A stretch of DNA of 64,000 nucleotides. Origin: JAXDTI01 sp034090045. GTDB taxonomy: Bacteria; Actinomycetota; Actinomycetes; Actinomycetales; Actinomycetaceae. A program made the position numbers and the translations under genes. The notes under the pieces are model-generated. The model made no database searches. It worked only from the letters and a program-made list of their open reading frames with translations, and was not told where the DNA came from. Each line of letters opens with the position of its first letter. Position 1 is the first letter of the stretch. Shown here piece by piece: positions 57,716 to 64,000 of this stretch. The stretch lies in contig JAXDTI010000007.1 in the NCBI GenBank assembly GCA_034090045.1, forward strand, positions 34,425 to 98,424, written 5' to 3'.

Positions 57716-59065
57716 ATGAAAACTCGATTGAAGGTTCTTGCGGTTGTTGGTGTCTCGGCGGCGCTCGCTCTTACCGCTTGTTCCTCCGGTGGTAGTGGCA
57801 GTGACAAAGACGCGGGCGGCAAGACCACCCTCGAATTTGCGGCCTTTGAAGGTGGCTACGGCACGGAGGTGTGGGACAAGGTAGTTGCCGCATACGAAGA
57901 GCAGAATCCTGATGTTGACGTCGATATGACGATCTCGAAGACGATCAACGAAGAGATTGCTCCCGGTATGAAAGCTGGAGACTATCCGGATGTCGTCTAC
58001 TATTCGGCTGGGCAAAAGTCAGGATTCACTGAGACTCTCCTCTCTGAGGGTGCTGTCATGAAGATTAATGATGTCTTCGACATGAAAGTGCCGGGAGAGG
58101 ACGTCACCGTGAAGGACAAGCTCCTTCCGGGTCTGCTCGGTGGTACAGCAACGAACCCGCTTGGTGGTGAGGATACCTATCTGGCGCCACTGTTCTACGC
58201 GCCGAACGGTTTGGTGTACAACAAGAAGCTGCTGGCCGACAACGGCTGGGAAGCCCCAACGACATGGGATGAAATGTTCGCTTTGGGTGACGCTGCTCGT
58301 GAAAAGGGTATCGCCCTGTTTACCTATCCGGTTTCCGGCTATTTCGACTCCGCATTGCCCTCCATCATTGCTAACGCCGGTGGTGCTGACCTGTGGAGCG
58401 ATGTCGCTAACTACAAGGAAGGCGCATGGGACACCGACGGTGCGAAGAAAGCACTCGAAACGGTTTCCAAGCTCGTTTCAAGCGACTATCTGTTGAAGTC
58501 CACTGTCGGTAACGCAAACAAAGAGAACTTCATTAAGAACCAGCAGGCGATTCTCGATGGCACCGCTATCTTCATGCCGAACGGCAACTGGATCGTCAAC
58601 GAGATGAAGGATGCTCCGCGTACGGACGGCTTCGAGTGGGGTGTTATTCCGGCACCTGCGTTTAAGGAGGGCGGTGAACGCTATGCGTTCTCTTTCGTAG
58701 AGAACATCTGGATTCCTGCTCAGGCAAAGAATGCTGATGCCGCGAAGGACTTCATTGCTTTCTTGTACTCCGATAAGGCTGTCGATATTTTCGCTTCTGC
58801 CGGCGCCGCTCAGCCGGTTGAAGGTGCAGCTGATAAGGCTATCGCAGCTTCATCCGACCCGGGTGTCCAGGCGTTCTTCGACATGATGAATGCCGAGGGC
58901 GTATCGGCAGTTGCTGGTGGTCCGCTCGCTAAAACCGTTGAGGGCGCCTCCTTTAAGGATTCCGTCTACAGCGCAATCGACTCCGTTGCTTCGGGTGAGA
59001 AATCCCTCAGCGACTGGAGTTCCGATATCAAGGCGACCACCGACAAACTTCGCGCAGCTAAGTAA
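57716..59065 (+). CDS. Sugar ABC transporter substrate-binding lipoprotein
   Basis: 449 residues with a lipoprotein signal (A-L-T-A-C-S-S-G, lipid on Cys ~20) and a cluster B/D carbohydrate-binding protein fold: N-P-D-V-D-V near 64-69, Y-N-K-K-L-L near 172-177 and a W-D-E-M motif near 188. AAAGG lies seven bases before ATG 57716; the longer frame upstream lacks a signal-like start. It heads an operon with two permeases and is divergent from the maturase gene. Ligand unknown; similarity of layout to actinobacterial N-acetylglucosamine/chitobiose-type binding proteins and the GH101 context suggest a (sulfated) amino-sugar oligosaccharide. Confidence 0.92.
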   Translation: MKTRLKVLAVVGVSAALALTACSSGGSGSDKDAGGKTTLEFAAFEGGYGTEVWDKVVAAYEEQNPDVDVDMTISKTINEEIAPGMKAGDYPDVVYYSAGQKSGFTETLLSEGAVMKINDVFDMKVPGEDVTVKDKLLPGLLGGTATNPLGGEDTYLAPLFYAPNGLVYNKKLLADNGWEAPTTWDEMFALGDAAREKGIALFTYPVSGYFDSALPSIIANAGGADLWSDVANYKEGAWDTDGAKKALETVSKLVSSDYLLKSTVGNANKENFIKNQQAILDGTAIFMPNGNWIVNEMKDAPRTDGFEWGVIPAPAFKEGGERYAFSFVENIWIPAQAKNADAAKDFIAFLYSDKAVDIFASAGAAQPVEGAADKAIAASSDPGVQAFFDMMNAEGVSAVAGGPLAKTVEGASFKDSVYSAIDSVASGEKSLSDWSSDIKATTDKLRAAK

Positions 59066-59098
59066 GCCCCGCGACGTTTGATTACTTCTGATAAATAA

Positions 59099-59130
59099 CT
59101 GGGGGTGAGCTTATGCTCACCCCCAGTTTT
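59099..59130 (+). terminator. Intercistronic hairpin between binding protein and permease genes
   Basis: CTGGGGGTGAGC (59099-59110) and its perfect complement (59115-59126) with a TTAT loop are followed by only four T. It looks like a partial terminator or stabilising hairpin that lets the binding protein be made in excess over the permeases. The ribosome-binding site of the next gene follows at 59131. Confidence 0.7.
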
Positions 59131-59140
59131 GGAGGATTCC

Positions 59141-60121
59141 GTGACAGAAACTCAAGGGGCGCCGGTGATCGAAGAACCCGATGGCTCGCCCAAGAATCAA
59201 CGTAGATTGAAGATCGGTTCGACAGTCTCACAGAAAACAGCTCTTACCAGGCGTTTCGCTGTTTTTTGTTCGCTGCCGGCCGCCATCTTAATGTTCATCT
59301 TCATCGTGTTGCCGACTATCCAGGTATTCCAGATGTCGGTATTCAAATGGGGAGGCTACTCGCCGGAGAAAGAATTTGTTGGGCTGAACAACTTCAAGAT
59401 CCTATTTGAAGATTTGAAGTTCATCGAAGCTTTCCAAAACACGGTGCTCCTGCTCGTCGTCGTCACATCGGTGACGCTCCCGGCGGCACTGATATTCGCG
59501 GCTATCCTCGTTCAACTAAAGATTTTTGGAAGCGGCTTCATCCGTTTCATCCTGTATTTACCCGCCATCCTGTCGATGGTTATTATCGCGGCAATGTTTG
59601 CCGCAATCTATGCGGAAAACGATGGTCTGTTGAACTCGGTGTTACAAGCCATCGGTCTCGGCGCATACACTCAATCGTGGCTGGGGGATCAGAGCCTCGT
59701 CATCTACGCGGTTGCGTTCGCCATGCTGTGGCAGTCCTGCGGCTACTACATGGTTATGTACATGTCGGCAATGGCCGGTATTGATACATCTATCTACGAG
59801 GCAGCCCGTATTGACGGCGCATCGAAAATCCGCCAGTTGTTTGTCATCACCATTCCGCTGATCTGGAGCAATATCCGCACCACACTCACATTCTTCATTA
59901 TTTCCTCCATCAACCTCTCGTTCGTGATTGTACGAGCGATGACGGGCGGCGGTCCCGATGGCGCCTCGCAGGTTCTTTTGGGCTACCTGTACAGCCAGGC
60001 ATACGACAACTCACAGTTTGGCTATGGCATGGCAATCGGCGTGGTCACATTCACATTCTCCTTTGCGTTATCACTGATTGTGAGCCGCGTAACTAAGCGT
60101 GAAATTATTCAGTACGGCTGA
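59141..60121 (+). CDS. Sugar ABC transporter permease (MalF/UgpA type)
   Basis: 326 residues from GTG 59141, five bases after GGAGG. Six membrane helices after a hydrophilic ~45-residue N-terminus. The EAA loop is E-A-A-R-I-D-G-A-S-K near 221-230. The P-T-I-Q-V-F-Q-M-S-V-F-K-W start of the first outside loop is typical of CUT1 transporters. Confidence 0.93.
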   Translation: MTETQGAPVIEEPDGSPKNQRRLKIGSTVSQKTALTRRFAVFCSLPAAILMFIFIVLPTIQVFQMSVFKWGGYSPEKEFVGLNNFKILFEDLKFIEAFQNTVLLLVVVTSVTLPAALIFAAILVQLKIFGSGFIRFILYLPAILSMVIIAAMFAAIYAENDGLLNSVLQAIGLGAYTQSWLGDQSLVIYAVAFAMLWQSCGYYMVMYMSAMAGIDTSIYEAARIDGASKIRQLFVITIPLIWSNIRTTLTFFIISSINLSFVIVRAMTGGGPDGASQVLLGYLYSQAYDNSQFGYGMAIGVVTFTFSFALSLIVSRVTKREIIQYG

Positions 60122-60129
60122 GGTGAAAA

Positions 60130-61086
60130 ATGTCTGAAGTTCAAGAATTAACAAAAGCCCAGCCGGTAGCGTCTGTGTCGCCGGATACGCCGGGTACACG
60201 CAAACCTAAGAAAAAGCGCACAGCTGAGGATCGATGGACGGTTGGTCGTGTCCTGAGCCACATCGTCTTGTATATTGTTTCGCTCACGATTATTGTTCCC
60301 TCGATCTGGGTGCTCATCGCATCGTTCAAGGAGCAATCCGAGTTTTACGGTAGCCCGTGGACATTGCCGAAAGGCTTTTTCTTCCAAAACTATGTGGATG
60401 CGTTCATTGACTCCGGTATCGGGCAGTCTTTCCTGACATCGGTTATTGTGACGGCAACCGCAATGGTTATTTCGATGAGTGTGGCACTGCCGTGTTCATA
60501 CGCGCTCGCACGCTACGATTTCCCCGGCAAAAAGATTTTGCAGCTTGCCGTTCAAGGTCTGCTATTCGTCAACGTGAACTACATTGTGGTTCCGATCTTC
60601 CTGCTGTTGATCGGGGCAGACAGATACGTGCGCGCTATCCTGCCAAATGGTTTCTTCATCGACAATATCTTCATATTGTCGCTGGTATATGGGGCAACCT
60701 CCCTGCCGTTCACGATTTATCTTCTTCAGGACTTTTTTGCCGCGATTCCGAAAGAATATGAAGAAGCCGCGATGATTGACGGTGCCGGGTTGGGGCGCAC
60801 AATGGTGCAGATTTTCTTCCCGCTCGCGAAACCCGCGATCTCAATGGCGATGCTCTTCAACTTCCTGTCCTACTGGAATGATTACGTCATCTCGATGACC
60901 CTCTTGACTGGGGATCGTGAAACGGTGCAGGTGGGTATGTTGAACCTCATGAGTACCGCCCATTCCGCAACTAACTATGGTCGCCTGTATGCGGGCATGG
61001 TGATAGTGGCAATCCCAGTGATCATCTTCTATATCGTTGTCCAAAAGAAACTCCTGCAAGTTTCCACGGGAGGTGGCATCAAGTGA
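60130..61086 (+). CDS. Sugar ABC transporter permease (MalG/UgpE type)
   Basis: 318 residues, six membrane segments after a basic N-terminus, EAA loop E-E-A-A-M-I-D-G-A-G near 213-222. GAGGTG lies six bases before ATG 60130, 9 bases after the first permease. The C-terminus ends L-Q-V-S-T-G-G-G-I-K as usual. No ATPase gene accompanies the pair; actinobacterial CUT1 importers often share one MsiK/UgpC-type ATPase encoded elsewhere. The stop shares GTGA with the small gene that follows. Confidence 0.93.
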   Translation: MSEVQELTKAQPVASVSPDTPGTRKPKKKRTAEDRWTVGRVLSHIVLYIVSLTIIVPSIWVLIASFKEQSEFYGSPWTLPKGFFFQNYVDAFIDSGIGQSFLTSVIVTATAMVISMSVALPCSYALARYDFPGKKILQLAVQGLLFVNVNYIVVPIFLLLIGADRYVRAILPNGFFIDNIFILSLVYGATSLPFTIYLLQDFFAAIPKEYEEAAMIDGAGLGRTMVQIFFPLAKPAISMAMLFNFLSYWNDYVISMTLLTGDRETVQVGMLNLMSTAHSATNYGRLYAGMVIVAIPVIIFYIVVQKKLLQVSTGGGIK

Positions 61087-61262
61087 GTGAAAAAGCAGCA
61101 GTGATTCTGCGTGTCGTTATCGGCGCTATAGCCTACCTCGTATGTATAGGGCTTGCCGTCTACGGCAACACCATCCCAGGTTGGAAAGGTCTGGGGATCA
61201 TGTTGGTGGGGTTGGCCGGTATTTTAGTGATGCTCTACCTTTACAATCGCCGTCACAAATGA
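61083..61262 (+). CDS. DUF6903-like small membrane protein
   Basis: 59 residues starting at GTG 61083, coupled to the permease gene by GTGA. Two membrane segments (about 7-27 and 36-54) around a short loop N-T-I-P-G-W-K-G, ending N-R-R-H-K. Tiny proteins of this shape, annotated as DUF6903, recur after CUT1 sugar permease genes in Bifidobacterium and clostridia. They are probably transporter accessory subunits; no biochemical role is known to me. Confidence 0.72.
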   Translation: MSEKAAVILRVVIGAIAYLVCIGLAVYGNTIPGWKGLGIMLVGLAGILVMLYLYNRRHK

Positions 61263-61320
61263 GAATGCTCTGACAGTAGAGGAGTGGCTGCGGCAAACAT
61301 CGGGTGAGAAGGTGACGTGC

Positions 61321-62868
61321 ATGGCTGATCGTAACGTGAATGTAGGAGCCACTGGAGACGGTGATCCCTTGCAGGGCGACCTTGACCGCCAGGCTCCACG
61401 CATGAACATTATTTTGCTGTGCGTGGATCAGATGCGCGGCGATGCTATGTCGTGCGCAGGCAACGAGATTGTTGAGACCCCGTATCTCGATATGCTCGCC
61501 GCCTCGGGTACTCGTTTCACCCACGCCTATTCCGCTACCCCCACGTGTGTTCCGGCGCGGGTAGCGCTCTTCACGGGGCAGAGCCAAGAACACCACGGCA
61601 GGGTTGGCTACACGGAGGGCGTGCCGTTCGGGCAGGCGTACCCCGTCACCATGCAGGGAGAACTACGCAAGGCCGGATACCAGACGCAGGCGATAGGTAA
61701 AATGCATGTGTATCCGGAGCGTGAACGTGCCGGTTTTGACGATGTTCGCCTCCACGATGGTTTCTTGCACTATGCGCGGCGTGAACACGGGCGTAATTTG
61801 GCGCTCATCGATGACTACCTCCCGTGGTTGCAACGCCAACCGGGTATGGCGGCGGCTGCCGAAACAGACCACGGGGTTGGATGTAACTCTATTGTGGCGC
61901 GACCGTGGGACAAACCCGAAGCTTATCATCCCACGAATTGGGTGATGAGTGAAGCAATCGACTGGCTCTATCGGCGCGACACCACCGACCCGTTTTTCCT
62001 CTATCTCTCCTGGCATCGCCCCCACGCTCCCTATGACCCGCCACAGTGGGCATACGATCAATACCGCGATACGGAAATCCCAGACCCGCCGGTCGGTGAG
62101 TGGACGCATGTGTGGGACGCATACCGGCGTGATGGCGACGCGGAAGCGAAGTACGGTGTGCAGCGCCCCGAGGTGCGTGCCCGCGCGATCCGCGCATACT
62201 ACGGGCTTATTACCCACATCGACACGCAAATCAACCGGCTTATGGAAGCCTTAAACGACTTCGATCTCCTGGGCAACACTGCGTTCGTGTTCGTCTCAGA
62301 CCATGGAGATATGCTGGGCGACCACAACTTCTATCGCAAATCCGTGGGGTATGAGGGCAGTGCGCATGTGCCTTTCATCGTGAAACTTCCCGGCGAACAT
62401 ACGGTTGCAACATCGGATGCCGTGGTGGAGCTACGAGACGTTATGCCCACAGTGCTCGACATTGCTGGCGTGCCGGTACCAGACTCTGTGGATGGGCGAA
62501 GCGTGTTGCCGCTCATGCGGGAAACGCCTGAACCGCAGTGGCGAACACAGATTCACGGCGAACATTTCTATGAAGCGTTCGGCGAGGAATCAATGCAGTG
62601 GGTTACGGACGGGAAGTACAAGTTCATTTGGTTCTCCGGTTCGGGAATCGAGCAGTACTTTGACCTCACGAACGATCCCGAAGAGCTCCATAATCTCGTG
62701 GATGCCCCCGAGTGGCACGATACGGTTGCGCTCTGGCGTGCACGTCTCGTGTCTTACCTGGAAGGACGCGAAGAAGGGTTCGTGCGCGACGGCGCTCTGG
62801 TGGCGGGCAGACCCGCAGTGAACGATCTCAAGTGGATCCGCGATCTCGCAGACGTTAAAACCAGCTAG
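61321..62868 (+). CDS. Type I sulfatase (Cys-type formylglycine), cytoplasmic
   Basis: 515 residues from ATG 61321 (GAAGGTGA upstream). Metal site C-V-D-Q-M-R near 34-39, sulfatase signature T-C-V-P-A-R-V-A with Cys76 as the formylglycine precursor, G-K-M-H-V near 126-130, W-H-R-P-H-A-P-Y near 224-231 and S-D-H-G-D near 325-329. No signal peptide; the first ~27 residues are a hydrophilic extension before the usual N-I-I-L-L start. It differs clearly from the sulfatase at 49-50.7 kb (S1-type family with W-H-R-P-H), so the two likely attack different sulfate positions. It sits 58 bases after the sugar importer genes and is probably co-transcribed with them. Confidence 0.92.
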   Translation: MADRNVNVGATGDGDPLQGDLDRQAPRMNIILLCVDQMRGDAMSCAGNEIVETPYLDMLAASGTRFTHAYSATPTCVPARVALFTGQSQEHHGRVGYTEGVPFGQAYPVTMQGELRKAGYQTQAIGKMHVYPERERAGFDDVRLHDGFLHYARREHGRNLALIDDYLPWLQRQPGMAAAAETDHGVGCNSIVARPWDKPEAYHPTNWVMSEAIDWLYRRDTTDPFFLYLSWHRPHAPYDPPQWAYDQYRDTEIPDPPVGEWTHVWDAYRRDGDAEAKYGVQRPEVRARAIRAYYGLITHIDTQINRLMEALNDFDLLGNTAFVFVSDHGDMLGDHNFYRKSVGYEGSAHVPFIVKLPGEHTVATSDAVVELRDVMPTVLDIAGVPVPDSVDGRSVLPLMRETPEPQWRTQIHGEHFYEAFGEESMQWVTDGKYKFIWFSGSGIEQYFDLTNDPEELHNLVDAPEWHDTVALWRARLVSYLEGREEGFVRDGALVAGRPAVNDLKWIRDLADVKTS

Positions 62869-63135
62869 CTAAACTAGCCTGCGCGGGATATGGTTCGGGG
62901 TAAAAAACTGGTAAGCATATGCGTTTTACATTTGAAAAATAGACAGAATCAACAGTTTTGTGAACAAACACAAGTTACCTTGAACAGTTTCAAGGTTCCG
63001 ATGCTTTCTCCTACCTGTATTTACGTGGCGAAACGTGTCCACGCCGCAAGTTTATCTGTCATTTGACAGTTGCAACTATAGGTGGTGTTGGTTCCCGATT
63101 TAGAAGCTGGAAAGAATCGGGATATTCTTTAGTCT
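62869..63135. promoter_or_regulatory. Regulatory intergenic region with two palindromes
   Basis: ACCTTGAA-N4-TTCAAGGT (62977-62996) and CTGTCA-N2-TGACAG (63056-63069) are perfect inverted repeats upstream of the next gene. The second shares the TGTCA/TGACA half-sites of the ROK operator at 50722 but with a 2-base rather than 6-base spacer. TATTCT at 63123-63128 stands seven bases before the ATG. Confidence 0.5.
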
Positions 63136-64000
63136 ATGAGTACAAAGAAGTATCACTCGCGCCCGCTCGCATTGCTTTCCGTTGTCGCGTTCACACTTGT
63201 TTCGGTGCTGCTCCCCCAAGGTGCTCTGGCTGCCCCCGCGAACACTGCTGTCACCGCTGAAAACAGCAACGTGACCATAGTTCTTACTCCCACGAGTTCA
63301 CCCGCCGGTGACGACTGGGCCGTGGGTGAGCGCATGACTTTCGATTTGCAGCTCACTAATAAAACCAATATCGTGCGAGGCTTCAAAGTGCGTTCAACGA
63401 ACTTTGACTATGTTGAGTCGAACAACCAGACTGCGGCTGGCTGTAAATGGACGCACGCGCAGCCGAATCAAGGCTATCCGTGCCCAGGCAAACTCACCCA
63501 CACCGTCACCGAAGCAGATGTGGCGGCAGGCGGTTTCCAACCGAGCATCACCTATACCATGTATTCAGGACCGAACTACAACGATGGTGCCGTGCTCGCT
63601 GGTGGCATCAACATTCCGGCACAATCCACGATCACGCTGACCAACCCGAAAGCGAACGGTTTGGCGTGGCGCGTGGGTGAACGCATGACTTTCTCTGTTC
63701 AGCTCACCAACAACACCGGAATCCAGCGCTCCTTTGAACCTGGCGACACGAACCTGTCAGGTACTGCCGGCTGTAAATGGAGAACCTTCAACAATGGTGT
63801 AACGGCGAACTGCAATAAGTTCGAGATCTATCACGACGTCACCGAAGAAGATCTGCAGCGCGGCTCTTTCACTCCCAGCCTCACCTGGAAGATGTATGCG
63901 TCAACCGGGTATGAGGGTGCCGCCGAGAACTTCGCTCCCACCCTCGGCCAGGCGTTCCCGGTAGCTGAAGCGCGCAAACTCGTCTCTGTGGAACAGACGG
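63136..64000 (+). CDS. Secreted repeat-containing surface protein or glycosidase, 3'-truncated by window edge
   Basis: 288 codons are visible and the frame runs off the end. Signal peptide of ~32 residues (A-L-L-S-V-V-A-F-T-L-V-S-V-L-L then A-L-A-A-P). Two tandem ~95-residue beta-type units follow, each starting V-G-E-R-M-T-F and holding two Cys (A-G-C-K-W ... and a second Cys 10-17 later) and a T-E-x-D-x-x-x-G-x-F-x-P-S motif. Such N-terminal units occur on secreted actinobacterial glycosidases including sialidases, which would fit the island, but the catalytic part is outside the window. Confidence 0.75.
   Translation, partial: MSTKKYHSRPLALLSVVAFTLVSVLLPQGALAAPANTAVTAENSNVTIVLTPTSSPAGDDWAVGERMTFDLQLTNKTNIVRGFKVRSTNFDYVESNNQTAAGCKWTHAQPNQGYPCPGKLTHTVTEADVAAGGFQPSITYTMYSGPNYNDGAVLAGGINIPAQSTITLTNPKANGLAWRVGERMTFSVQLTNNTGIQRSFEPGDTNLSGTAGCKWRTFNNGVTANCNKFEIYHDVTEEDLQRGSFTPSLTWKMYASTGYEGAAENFAPTLGQAFPVAEARKLVSVEQT

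Noticed and set aside
57523..57828. N-terminal 102-residue extension of the sulfatase maturase
   Set aside because: Homologues start close to the radical SAM motif, the extra residues look non-conserved, and a -10 box with six-base spacing points to ATG 57522.

Overview
The window looks like chromosomal DNA from a host-associated actinobacterium of the Actinomycetaceae type (Actinomyces, Schaalia, Trueperella or Arcanobacterium-like; I cannot name the genus). The clues are high but not extreme G+C, the neighbourhoods glycosyltransferase-DUF5719, hpt-ftsH-folE-folP-folBK-DUF3180, divergent pmt/rsmI and ffs-dnaX-recR-lysC-asd, a 32-residue bS22-type ribosomal protein gene, frequent GTG/TTG starts, and many promoters whose -10 box lies six bases before the start codon (leaderless transcripts).

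Positions 1-36 kb are mostly core genome. They hold the 3' part of a membrane glycosyltransferase, DUF5719, a degenerate metallopeptidase-family protein, purine salvage (hpt), FtsH, a complete run of late folate genes (folE, folP, fused folB-folK), queuosine salvage (transporter plus tgt), a sirtuin, an MFS carrier, an alanine symporter, a protein O-mannosyltransferase facing rsmI, an orphan hypF, radA, a KtrA/KtrB potassium pair, an excisionase-like HTH protein, bS22, isochorismate synthase overlapping an antisense tRNA-Ser, SRP RNA, dnaX, recR, lysC, asd, thioredoxin and a leucine-rich-repeat-variant membrane protein.

Positions 36-43.4 kb are a plastic, partly more A+T-rich segment: a TetR regulator, a palindrome plus polypurine repeat that also occurs at 11.1-11.4 kb, an IS30 transposase remnant, an alpha/beta hydrolase gene broken by two in-frame stops, tRNA-Gly(CCC) with an inverted tRNA 3'-end fragment beside it, the tail of a large serine recombinase, a decayed lactococcin-972-type ABC exporter ATPase, and a two-component system preceded by a small secreted two-cysteine peptide gene and a perfect 23-bp inverted repeat.

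Positions 43.4-64 kb form what looks like one catabolic island for sulfated mucin O-glycans. It encodes a very large secreted GH101 endo-alpha-N-acetylgalactosaminidase with a ten-G tract in its signal-peptide region (possible phase variation), two cytoplasmic Cys-type sulfatases, an anaerobic sulfatase-maturating radical SAM enzyme, a ROK repressor with a clear operator/promoter, an SsuABC/AtsRBC-like ABC importer, a CHR-family anion transporter (possible sulfate exporter), a sugar ABC importer without its own ATPase plus a DUF6903 mini-protein, and the start of another secreted repeat protein. The proposed flow is: release of core-1 glycans outside, ABC import, cytoplasmic desulfation by formylglycine sulfatases, and sulfate disposal. 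The gene content is read from sequence; the joint pathway is inference.
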